Source: JAKFDK01 sp036676195 (GTDB taxonomy: Bacteria > Bacillota > Sulfobacillia > Symbiobacteriales > ZC4RG38). Taken from it: 42,096 nucleotides of DNA. Shown one piece after another: positions 26,949 to 33,936 of the stretch (its first letter is position 1; each line of letters opens with the position of its first letter). Below the pieces are notes generated by a model. That model was not told the DNA's origin, did not search any database, and saw nothing but the letters and a program-made list of their open reading frames with translations. The position numbers and the translations under genes are program-made. The stretch spans positions 1 to 42,096 of the forward strand of contig JAKFDK010000033.1 in assembly GCA_036676195.1 (NCBI GenBank). Reading direction: 5' to 3'.

Positions 26949-27038
26949 CTACCCGAACACCCTCTCAAGAAGGGCTCGGGTAATCTCCGTCACGACTGCG
27001 ACGAGGATGGCTGTGTAAAGTCGTCGGCGGAGCAGCAT
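26949..27038 (-). CDS. 29-residue hydrophobic peptide, possibly SOS-induced
   Basis: The peptide starts MLLRRRLYTAILVAVVTEIT and ends RALLERVFG. An ATG at 27038 follows GGTGGAG by 5 bases. Three arginines stand before one hydrophobic helix, and an amphipathic charged end follows, as in small single-span membrane peptides. A LexA-like box lies 59 bases upstream (27098-27111). E. coli TisB, a toxin made in the SOS response, is also 29 residues long and membrane-inserted, but no sequence identity is claimed. The frame extends upstream of the ATG without a better start. The gene is predicted from the ribosome site, composition and box; it could also be a chance ORF. Confidence 0.5.
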   Translation of the reverse strand: MLLRRRLYTAILVAVVTEITRALLERVFG

Positions 27039-27097
27039 GATGACTCCACCCCCTGTCGGGTTCGGAGTCCCCCGTCCCCACTGCACCACCATCGTAG

Positions 27098-27111
27098 CAA
27101 ACGTACATTCG
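27098..27111 (-). promoter_or_regulatory. LexA/DinR-like box upstream of the 29-residue peptide
   Basis: On the minus strand the site reads CGAATGTACGTTTG. It differs from the box at 14693-14706 at only two of 14 positions, and the flanking base C is also shared. The CGAAT start is also found in the Bacillus subtilis recA box. The nearest start on the other strand is 158 bases away (27270), so the peptide is the better target. No confident -35/-10 pair was found. Confidence 0.5.
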
Positions 27112-27269
27112 CCCTGTGTGTCGAAGCGTGTTGTCGAAAAAAGGGTTTTCATCGACACGGCGGCCGGGACCGACAGGTTCCGGCCATATTTGCGTCTACA
27201 GAAGGAGTGGCAAATCATAGGTACGAATTACCTGTAGACTGCCAAATCGAGTGAAGGGGTAACGAGTGG

Positions 27270-27956
27270 TTGAGCGCCTATACATTAGTATGGTTATTGT
27301 CCTGGCTGACGGGATCGGGTCCTGGCCGGCTCGTGCTGCTGGTCTTGCTGCTCTGGTATCTGGACCATCGCTACTTTGGCCTGCTGGCCGCCCTGTGGGC
27401 GCCGGTGGCACGCTGGCAGCAGGTGGCCGCGCTGCGGCGCGCCATTGAGGTAAACCCGGCGGATGTGCGGTCGATGGTCGAACTGGGCGAGTTGCTCCTG
27501 CACGGCGGCCGGCCCCGGGATGCGGCCGGGTATCTGGAGCGGGCCCTGGACCGCGGCGAGAACGGCGCCCGGGCCCTCTATTTGCTGGGTGCGGCCTGGG
27601 TGCGGCTGGGGCGGCATGCCGAGGGCCGGGCCCGCCTGGAGGAGGCCCTGGCCAAAGCACCCAGCGTCGCCTTCGGTGACCCGTACCTGTACCTGCTGGA
27701 AGAGACCCTGGCCACCGCCGGGCCGCAGTCGCCCCGGGTCGATGAGCTGGTGGCGGCACTCGAACAGTTTGACAGCGTCGAGGTTCTGACCCGTGCCGGC
27801 AGGCTGTGCGGCGCCGCCGGACGCCGGGACCTGGCCCGCCGCCTGCTCCGGGACGCCGTGCACAACTACAGTTTCACGCCAAAGCCCCTGCGGCGGCGGC
27901 AGCGCCGGTTCATGGCGCGGGCGCGCCTGGGGCTGTGGCAGTACCGCCAGGACTGA
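27270..27956 (+). CDS. Membrane-anchored TPR-repeat protein
   Basis: This encodes 228 residues with a TTG start 10 bases after AAGGGG. Residues about 3-45 form one or two membrane segments (YTLVWLLSWLT and LVLLVLLLWYL). TPR units follow in the cytoplasm or outside: ALRRAIEVNPADVRSMVELG, HGGRPRDAAGYLERAL, ARALYLLGAAWVRLGRHAEG and so on to about 190. A basic end (KPLRRRQRRFMARARLG) closes the protein. TPR repeats bind other proteins; the partner is unknown. It is convergent with the PIG-L cluster and 22 bases separate their stops. Confidence 0.8.
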   Translation: MSAYTLVWLLSWLTGSGPGRLVLLVLLLWYLDHRYFGLLAALWAPVARWQQVAALRRAIEVNPADVRSMVELGELLLHGGRPRDAAGYLERALDRGENGARALYLLGAAWVRLGRHAEGRARLEEALAKAPSVAFGDPYLYLLEETLATAGPQSPRVDELVAALEQFDSVEVLTRAGRLCGAAGRRDLARRLLRDAVHNYSFTPKPLRRRQRRFMARARLGLWQYRQD

Positions 27957-27978
27957 CCAAAAGCGGCGGCGGGCCGGG

Positions 27979-28686
27979 TCACGTGGCCCCGTCCGCCGGG
28001 CCGGCCGGGGCCAGGGCCCGGAACAGCTCCACATACCGCCGGGCGCCGCGCCGGTTCCGGCAGCCCAGGTGCCAGCCGGCCAGCCGGGCGGTTCCCCGCA
28101 GCGGCAACTGGCTGCGGTGCGCGGCAAAGGCGGCGACCTTCGTCCCGAAAACCGCCGTCACCTCCACCGCCAGCGACGGCCGCCGGGTGTGAAACAGCCA
28201 GGCCGGTCCCTGCCACAGATCCAGCACCGCCCGGGCCACCGCCAGGTGGTCGGGGTGCCGGTACACCGGGTAGGGATAAACCGGATCAAAGGTCAACAGC
28301 AGTTCCGGCTGTTCCCTGGCCACAATCTCGCCCAGGGCCGCCCGCAGACGCGGGTCGGCAGACTGCAGGCCCCGGTCCGGAAAGGCCAGGGGGTACAGGC
28401 GGCTGTAGCCCAGCAGGGCGGCAGCCGTCTCCTGCTCCTGCCGGCGCCGGGCCGGGTCGCCGCCGCGCTCCCCGCCGGTGGCCAGTACGGCCGCCACCCG
28501 GGCGCCGGCGCGGGCCAGGCGGCACAGGGTTCCGCCACAGAAGTATTCCAGGTCATCCGGGTGGGCCGCCACCGCCAGGGCACGGCGGAGGGGGGGCGGA
28601 GTCAGCAGCGGCGGGCAGGGACCGCCCAGCAGCCGCTCCAGCCCCGGCAGGCTGACCAGCGGCAGCGTATACCACAGCCAGTGCAT
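27979..28686 (-). CDS. PIG-L family deacetylase-like protein, third of three
   Basis: This encodes 235 residues from the ATG at 28686, which overlaps the stop of the previous gene by one base. PIG-L (LmbE-like) enzymes are zinc hydrolases that remove acetyl groups from N-acetylglucosaminyl compounds such as GlcNAc-PI, mycothiol or bacillithiol precursors and antibiotics. The zinc motif AHPDDLEYFCGGT is intact, and YRHPDHLAVARAVLDL supplies the second zinc-binding histidine. A hydrophobic start (MHWLWYTLPLVSLPG) may anchor it to the membrane. It is the last gene of the three-gene operon and ends convergently with the TPR gene. Confidence 0.88.
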   Translation of the reverse strand: MHWLWYTLPLVSLPGLERLLGGPCPPLLTPPPLRRALAVAAHPDDLEYFCGGTLCRLARAGARVAAVLATGGERGGDPARRRQEQETAAALLGYSRLYPLAFPDRGLQSADPRLRAALGEIVAREQPELLLTFDPVYPYPVYRHPDHLAVARAVLDLWQGPAWLFHTRRPSLAVEVTAVFGTKVAAFAAHRSQLPLRGTARLAGWHLGCRNRRGARRYVELFRALAPAGPADGAT

Positions 28687-29456
28687 CACATCAGCCGGTA
28701 GAGCGGTTCGGCGTAGCGGCAGGGCGCGCCGGCTGCGCACACCTCGGCCCACCAGCGCACCGCCGCCCGGTACCCCTGTTCGGACAGATACTTCATCTGG
28801 CTGGAGTGGGTCAGCACGGCGTCCTCCTTGTCGGCCAGTACGGCCCCGATATCCACCAGCACGTTGGGAAGGTGGGTCCCGTAACAGTAGATCCGGCAGC
28901 GGCCGAAATAGCGGCGGCTCAGGTCCAGCACCGTCCGGCCCAGGGCCTTGTGGTCCCGGTTGGCCAGGCCGGGAAACAGTTCCTTGGGGTCAAAGACCAG
29001 CACCAGTTCCGGGGCCTCCGCGGCCCAGAGCTTGTCCACCGTCGGCTCCAGCCGGGGGTCTTCGGGCAGCCCGAAGTCGGTCAGCCCGCAGAAGCGGACC
29101 TGCGCAATCCCCTGGCGCCGGGCGGCTGCCAATTGCTCCGCCTGCCGCACCCCGCCCAGGTCGGCCTGGTTGCCGCGCTTCTCCCCGTTTGTTAGCACTG
29201 CGGCGGTGATCTGGCTGCCGGTCTGGGCCAGGCGGCGGATGGTCCCGCCGGCGAAGAACTCCAGGTCGTCGGGATGGGCGGTCAGGGCCAGCACGCGCCA
29301 GGGGCGGCTCAGCAGTTCGTGGCCGGCCTGCAGGGCCAGTTCAGGCTGGGCTGCATGCAGCAGGGCGGCGGTCAGCCGGCGCCCGGGACGGCTGCTGGCC
29401 ACCGCCAGTCCGGCGGTAAACAGGCCGCGCTTCACTTGCAGGGTAAGGTCAAGCAT
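28686..29456 (-). CDS. PIG-L family deacetylase-like protein, second of three
   Basis: This encodes 256 residues from an ATG three bases after the previous stop. The zinc motif TAHPDDLEFFAGGT is intact near residues 58-71 and LANRDHKALGRTVLDL contains the distal HxxH-like histidine. About 50 residues precede the fold, with a weakly hydrophobic helix. There is no strong Shine-Dalgarno sequence, so it is probably translated by coupling. It differs widely from its neighbours, so the three are old duplicates or have different substrates. Confidence 0.88.
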   Translation of the reverse strand: MLDLTLQVKRGLFTAGLAVASSRPGRRLTAALLHAAQPELALQAGHELLSRPWRVLALTAHPDDLEFFAGGTIRRLAQTGSQITAAVLTNGEKRGNQADLGGVRQAEQLAAARRQGIAQVRFCGLTDFGLPEDPRLEPTVDKLWAAEAPELVLVFDPKELFPGLANRDHKALGRTVLDLSRRYFGRCRIYCYGTHLPNVLVDIGAVLADKEDAVLTHSSQMKYLSEQGYRAAVRWWAEVCAAGAPCRYAEPLYRLM

Positions 29457-29459
29457 GGG

Positions 29460-30209
29460 TCAGACCAGCCGGTAGAAGGTTTCAGTATAAAAAGCTGGCG
29501 TGCGCCCACGGCTCAGGCGGCCAAAACCCCGCACCGCCCAGTTGGCAAGGGCGTCCGGCCCCACCAGTTGGCTCCGGTGCGAGCGGACGGCGGCGGCCTT
29601 TTCCTGCAGCACTTCGGTAATATCCACACTCACGTTGGGTTGCCGGGTCCCATACAGATACACCCGTACCCCTTCAGCAATGCCGGACCGCACCAGTTCC
29701 AGTACCGCCGCACCGGCCGCCGCGTGGTCCGGGTTGTTCAGGCCGGGCAGCACACCGCGGGGGTCAAAGGTCAGTACCACCTCGGGGCGGACCTGTTGCC
29801 AGACCTCCTGCAGGCGGGGGGCCAGATCGGCGGCGGTCAGCGTCTGGTCCGGCAGGCCTAGCTGAATGATGCGGTCGTAGCCCAAAATGGCGCCGGACTG
29901 TGCCTGCTCCTTCTCCCGGATCTGGCCCATGTTGGCCCGGTTGCCCCCGCATTCACCGCGTGTCAATCCCACCACGGTCACCGACCCGCCGGCCTGTCGG
30001 ATCAGAAAACAGGTGCCGGCACAGAACCACTCCAGATCCACGGGGTGCGGTGAGATAGCCAGCGCCCGGCGGGGGTGCGCCACCAGCTCCAGTCCGGCGT
30101 GCAGGGCCACGTCCGGATGGCGGGGGCTGAGGGTACGCCCGGCCAGCCACCAGCCGGCCAGGGCGGCCGCGCCGGCACCGAGCGTCCAGCGATTCAGCAG
30201 CCTGGACAA
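29460..30209 (-). CDS. PIG-L family protein, first of three, with altered catalytic motif
   Basis: This encodes 249 residues with a TTG start 7 bases after AGAGGTGA. It has an N-terminal membrane segment (GAGAAALAGWWLAG) and the PIG-L fold. The motif that is HPDDxE in active enzymes reads HPVDLE here: V57 replaces the first Asp, the general base in MshB-type enzymes, while zinc ligands H55 and D58 and the distal NNPDH remain. Zinc may therefore bind while normal deacetylation is lost or weakened. It is the promoter-proximal gene of the operon. It could be a pseudoenzyme subunit or have a changed mechanism. Confidence 0.87.
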   Translation of the reverse strand: MSRLLNRWTLGAGAAALAGWWLAGRTLSPRHPDVALHAGLELVAHPRRALAISPHPVDLEWFCAGTCFLIRQAGGSVTVVGLTRGECGGNRANMGQIREKEQAQSGAILGYDRIIQLGLPDQTLTAADLAPRLQEVWQQVRPEVVLTFDPRGVLPGLNNPDHAAAGAAVLELVRSGIAEGVRVYLYGTRQPNVSVDITEVLQEKAAAVRSHRSQLVGPDALANWAVRGFGRLSRGRTPAFYTETFYRLV

Positions 30210-30323
30210 AGGTGATCACCTCTGCCAGTAGGATGCCTGAATCGCCGCCCGCCGTCTCCTGCCCCAGTGCGGTTGGCAGAAAATGACGATTACAAGTGGG
30301 GTGTAGGGATAGCCCGATCAAGC

Positions 30324-30352
30324 AGGGGTGCCGGCAGACTGCCGGCACCCCT
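30324..30352 (-). terminator. Hairpin after the 30373-30702 gene
   Basis: Arms GGGGTGCCGGCA and TGCCGGCACCCC around GAC form a perfect 12-bp stem. It lies about 20 bases after the stop of the minus-strand gene at 30373. No T-run follows, so strength is uncertain. Confidence 0.65.
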
Positions 30353-30372
30353 CATGAAGCTGAGGCCATGCC

Positions 30373-30702
30373 TCAGCGCAACAGCCCGAAGGCCAGCAGC
30401 AGCACCAGCACCAGCAGCAGCGGATCAATCCCAGACCGGGGGGTGACCCGGGTCACGTTCAGTACGATGCCCGTCTGGTCGGAGACGAAGTGGCCACAGA
30501 CGGTGGCGGTGCGGCCGTTCACCGAGTTGAGCGAGACCGGGCCACCGGCCGGGCCGACGACCTGTCGGAGGGGAATCGGCCCGCCATCCCGGGGTTGAAT
30601 CTGCCCCAGTACCGCTCCCACCCCTGCCGGCGGGAAGACCGTGACGACTCCGGTGAAGCACTGGCGGCCGGTTGTCTCCACAGTTTGCTGGGAAGTTTTC
30701 AG
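30373..30702 (-). CDS. Hypothetical small protein with a C-terminal membrane segment
   Basis: The frame codes for about 102-109 residues. The family was not recognised. It starts near TTGRQCFTGVVTVFPP, has a beta-rich middle with VGPAGGPVSLNSVNGRTA and CGHFVSDQTGIVLNVTRVTP, and ends in a hydrophobic tail DPLLLVLVLLLAFGLLR, so it is probably tail-anchored. The start is unusual: a strong GGAGGGAGG (30720-30712) stands 9 bases before an in-frame CTG at 30702, while the GTG at 30681 has no ribosome site. CTG is therefore used here with caution. It follows the frameshifted gene on the same strand. Confidence 0.6.
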   Translation of the reverse strand: MKTSQQTVETTGRQCFTGVVTVFPPAGVGAVLGQIQPRDGGPIPLRQVVGPAGGPVSLNSVNGRTATVCGHFVSDQTGIVLNVTRVTPRSGIDPLLLVLVLLLAFGLLR

Positions 30703-30802
30703 ATGGATGCGCCTCCCTCCAAAACGTCCTGATATTACAGTGTATGTACCGGTGACATTTCCCGCCCAGGCCCAGCCCCAGCCCGGCCACCCGCGCGACT
30801 GA

Positions 30803-30821
30803 CGGGGGCACCACGCCCCCG
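30803..30821 (-). terminator. Weak hairpin after the frameshifted gene
   Basis: Arms CGGGGGC and GCCCCCG with a 5-base loop lie about 10 bases after the stop at 30829. No T-run follows on the minus strand. Confidence 0.4.
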
Positions 30822-30828
30822 CCGCCGG

Positions 30829-31444
30829 TCACGCTTCCTTGGTTGTAGCGGCGGCCTCTTCCACGGCCGGCTTGACCGCCGGCTCGACTGCTGACCCAGG
30901 GGCGGGGGCGGCGCCTGCCGCCGCCGGTACGGCCGCCGGCTTGGCGGCGCCAGTGCTGTTCTTGCTGTCTTCCTTGCCGTGCTTGCCCCGAATTGGGGTA
31001 ACGCCAAAAAAAGTCACCGCCCTCGGCCGGCGTCGCCCGGCTGATGCTGACACTGGCAGTGGAGGTGGGGCGGAACGCCGGGTTGGCCTTGAACACGTGG
31101 TTCAGGTATACCACCAGGGTGTCCTTTTTTGCGGTGCGACGGATCGGTGTAACGCCCTTGACACTGGGAGCCACAATGCGGCCGGCCACTTCGCCGGAAT
31201 TGCTGTCCGGTGCCCAGAGGATGCCACATTTGCTCAGGTCGTCATACTGGCGGCCAATCAGGGATATCACCAGTTCGCTGGCCGACCTGTTCAGCGTGAC
31301 TCGCCCTGATCGGGTGACCCGAGCGCCCTCCGGCTGCCAGTTACGGCGCCGGATCGGCGCAGAGGTTTCCTCGACCTGAAACCGACTGGGAAACGAAGGG
31401 ACCTGGGGCTCGGCAGGCAGGGAGGCAGAATCGTCAGGGGCCAT
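30829..31444 (-). CDS. Hypothetical protein interrupted by a +1 frameshift at a T7 run
   Basis: The ATG at 31444 follows AAGGAG by 9 bases. The first frame gives about 145 residues (for example VTRSGRVTLNRSASELVISL, CGILWAPDSNSGEVAGR, VKGVTPIRRTAKKD) and reaches GGDFF at a run of seven T on the minus strand (31012-31006). After it, the original frame turns into Arg/Gly-rich shadow-like sequence, while the +1 frame gives FFGVTPIRGKHGKEDSKNS and a natural Ala/Pro-rich end EEAAATTKEA. The two frames share the GVTPIR motif, so they belong together. Removing one T restores the gene. The change could be a mutation, a sequencing error or productive slippage. Family and function were not recognised. 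Confidence 0.65.
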
Positions 31445-31676
31445 ACGGACCGCTCCTTTCTAGTGGGACCACCAGGGGTGAACGAGTAAGACCGACTGGT
31501 GCAGCAACCAGGCCGGCCGGACAGACAGGTGTGTAATGAACGGTTTGTGTTGCTGATTTCTACATATATATACGAGACGGGACGGAAATGGGTTCGATGC
31601 TCACCTCTGGCTACGGGGTCTGCGGCCCAAAATTTTGTGAAGGAAGTCCCTCCCCGTAACCATATATCTAAGGAAA

Positions 31677-33572
31677 ATGTTTGGGTCGGGAATTAGTTCG
31701 GAGGTGCTCAATAAAGCCATGAATCAACCGCGTCCATTTCGACTGGGATTGTTGTTGCAATTTGCTATCCCCCTCTTGTTGCTGCTGGCCGCCAGCGGCG
31801 GCGGGTTGCTCACGTTGCTGGGATCGGTCCGGACTCAGGCCGGCGAGGCCCGGGCCATTAACCTGGCCGGCGCGCAGCGGATGCTCAGCCAGAACCTGTC
31901 CAAGCTGGCGCTGGTGGTGGGCGGCGGGTATGGGACCGACGCTGATCGTCAGGCCTTGAACGAACTGGCGGCGAGCTTTGACCGGGTGCAGCAGGGCCTG
32001 CTCCGGGGTGATGCCGAGCTGGGCCTGCGTCCGGCCACCGATCCGGTGACCGTCGCCCAACTGCACAAGGTACAGGAGCAGTGGGGCGCCTTCAAGGTGA
32101 AACTGGAAACGGTCGCCGGCCAACCGGTCACGCCGGCGGAAACACCGGCCGTGCTGGCCGCCGTGATCAAAGAAAGCGCCAGCCTGCTTGATGAGGCCAA
32201 CCGGGCGGTGACCCTGATTGAGGCGGCCAGTTACCAGCGTAACCAGATGGTGCTCTGGCTTCAGGTTGGACTGGGCGTTGTGACCCTGTGTGTGCTGCTG
32301 GTTTTTGCGTTGCTGATCCGTTTCCGGCTGATCAAGCCGCTGCTGGCGATCAACCATGGCCTGGGGCTGGTCACCCGGGGGGACCTGCGCGCCGGCATCC
32401 ACACCGTCAGGCTCAATAATGAGATCGGGGACATTGTCACCAGTTTCAATCTGATGGTGCAGACCCTGCACGAGCTGATCGGCCAGATCAAGGTCGCATC
32501 CGGGGAGATGGCCGGTACCTCCCGCGGCCTGGCGGGCTCGGCCGGCGAATCGGCTGATCTGGCCGGGCACATCCGCCAGGCCGCCGAGGAGGTGGCCGGG
32601 GGGACTGAGCTTCAGTCGCAGTCCAGCCGCCAGGTCACGGAAACTGTGGGGCAGTTGGACCAGGCGATCGGGCAGATTGCCGCCGGAGCCCAGCAAACGG
32701 CGATGGAGGTCGGCCAGGCCTCTGTTGCGGTCTCGGATCTGGTCCGGGCGGTGGCCGAGGTGGACCAGCGGGCGGAAGCCATTGCCGCCGCCTCGGCACG
32801 GGCCGCCGGGGTGGCGGAGTCCGGGGCCGAGGTCGTGGCCGCCGGAGCGGCGGGGATGCTGCGTACCCGCGACCAGGTGCTGGATTCGTCCCGCCATATC
32901 GCTGAACTGGAACAGCACTCGGCGCGGATTACGGCGATTACGGGTGCGATTGGCGAACTGGCTGAACAGACGAATCTGCTGGCCTTGAACGCGGCCATTG
33001 AGGCGGCCCGCGCCGGTGAGCACGGTCGCGGCTTTGCGGTGGTGGCGGGTGAAGTACGCGCGCTGGCGGCCCGGTCGGCGGCTTCGGCCCGGGAGATTGC
33101 CAGCCTGATTCAGAGTGTGCAGGAGGCGACCCAGCGCGCGGTCAGGGCGATGCAGGAGACGACGGTTGAGGTGGAAGGCGGGAGCCGCCTGGCCAGCGAG
33201 GCGGGCACTGCCCTGCGGGAGATTGTGTCCATGGTCGCGCAGATGGCGACTGAGGTGGGTGGAATTTCCGACCGGACCCGGCAGATGCGCCGGCAGGCCG
33301 ATGAGGTGGCACGCTCGGTCGAGGGTGTGGCGGCGGTCACGGAGCAGAACTCCGCTTCGGCGGAGGAGATGGCGGCCGGGGCCAGCGAGGTGAATCAGCA
33401 GGTGGCCGCCATTGTCACGGTCTCCGACCGGAACAGCCAGGCGGCCCAGAACGTGTCGGCTGCGGTGGAGCAAATGTCGGCCGCCACGCAGCAGGTGGCG
33501 GCGGCATCCGGCACTATGGCCGCCATGGCCGGGGACCTGCAGGCGCGTGTGTCGCGCTTTACGCTGGCCTGA
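31677..33572 (+). CDS. Methyl-accepting chemotaxis protein with a PilJ-type sensor
   Basis: This encodes 631 residues. AAGGA precedes the ATG at 31677; a later ATG at 31719 after GGAGGTG is an alternative and would fit the membrane topology equally. The first membrane helix (LLLQFAIPLLLLLAASG) is followed by a periplasm-like sensor with the PilJ-type start AINLAGAQRMLSQNLSKLAL, a second helix near 195-215 (LQVGLGVVTLCVLLVFALL), a HAMP linker and the long signalling coiled coil. The conserved tip LNAAIEAARAGEHGRGFAVVAGEVR is split here into landmarks near residues 437-461; it binds CheA and CheW. It therefore relays an unknown outer signal to flagella or type IV pili. It stands alone. Confidence 0.94.
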   Translation: MFGSGISSEVLNKAMNQPRPFRLGLLLQFAIPLLLLLAASGGGLLTLLGSVRTQAGEARAINLAGAQRMLSQNLSKLALVVGGGYGTDADRQALNELAASFDRVQQGLLRGDAELGLRPATDPVTVAQLHKVQEQWGAFKVKLETVAGQPVTPAETPAVLAAVIKESASLLDEANRAVTLIEAASYQRNQMVLWLQVGLGVVTLCVLLVFALLIRFRLIKPLLAINHGLGLVTRGDLRAGIHTVRLNNEIGDIVTSFNLMVQTLHELIGQIKVASGEMAGTSRGLAGSAGESADLAGHIRQAAEEVAGGTELQSQSSRQVTETVGQLDQAIGQIAAGAQQTAMEVGQASVAVSDLVRAVAEVDQRAEAIAAASARAAGVAESGAEVVAAGAAGMLRTRDQVLDSSRHIAELEQHSARITAITGAIGELAEQTNLLALNAAIEAARAGEHGRGFAVVAGEVRALAARSAASAREIASLIQSVQEATQRAVRAMQETTVEVEGGSRLASEAGTALREIVSMVAQMATEVGGISDRTRQMRRQADEVARSVEGVAAVTEQNSASAEEMAAGASEVNQQVAAIVTVSDRNSQAAQNVSAAVEQMSAATQQVAAASGTMAAMAGDLQARVSRFTLA

Positions 33573-33585
33573 TCGTGGTTCAAGA

Positions 33586-33631
33586 ACCGCCCCCTGTAGA
33601 CTGGATGCAATTCCAGTCTGCAGGGGGCGGT
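33586..33631. repeat. 46-bp palindromic element, copy 1
   Basis: The element starts ACCGCCCCCTGTAGACTGGA and ends TCCAGTCTGCAGGGGGCGGT, a long hairpin with a short loop. It begins 14 bases after the chemoreceptor stop and may also stop its transcript. A second copy of equal length lies at 41424. Confidence 0.75.
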
Positions 33632-33852
33632 ATGCTATTTGATGTTCGATTAACGTCGATGACGCTGCTGTGGTGGCGAACCTACCGGGTCTCGACACCA
33701 ATACACCTGCCTGTTCTGGCAAATCCTAAAGAAATATTGTATTAGTCGAAAAAAGTCGATGGTTTATGCCTGTCAATTGTTCGCCGATAGCGTTACTGTA
33801 AAAGAAGATATCTCAAGAGGTCGTATTGGCCGGGGAATACAGAAATATTGAA

Positions 33853-33884
33853 GGCAGTGCAAGGACCCCTGGGGTCCTCCTGCC
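33853..33884 (+). promoter_or_regulatory. Leader hairpin before the RHS gene
   Basis: The stretch 33632-33936 is AT-rich and holds no gene. Within it AGGACCCC and GGGGTCCT form an 8-bp stem inside outer arms GGCAG and CTGCC. It lies about 52 bases before the RHS start codon and is followed by GCTTCTTTG, so it might be an attenuator or simply a terminator of upstream transcription. No known riboswitch consensus was recognised. Confidence 0.4.
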
Positions 33885-33936
33885 GCTTCTTTGTGGTGAC
33901 CGTTACGTTAGCTTTGACACATGGGGGTAATTGTCA

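Noticed and set aside
31668..33722. Long minus-strand frame opposite the chemoreceptor
   Set aside because: His/Gly/Arg-rich shadow without motifs; it also runs through the palindrome after the real gene.
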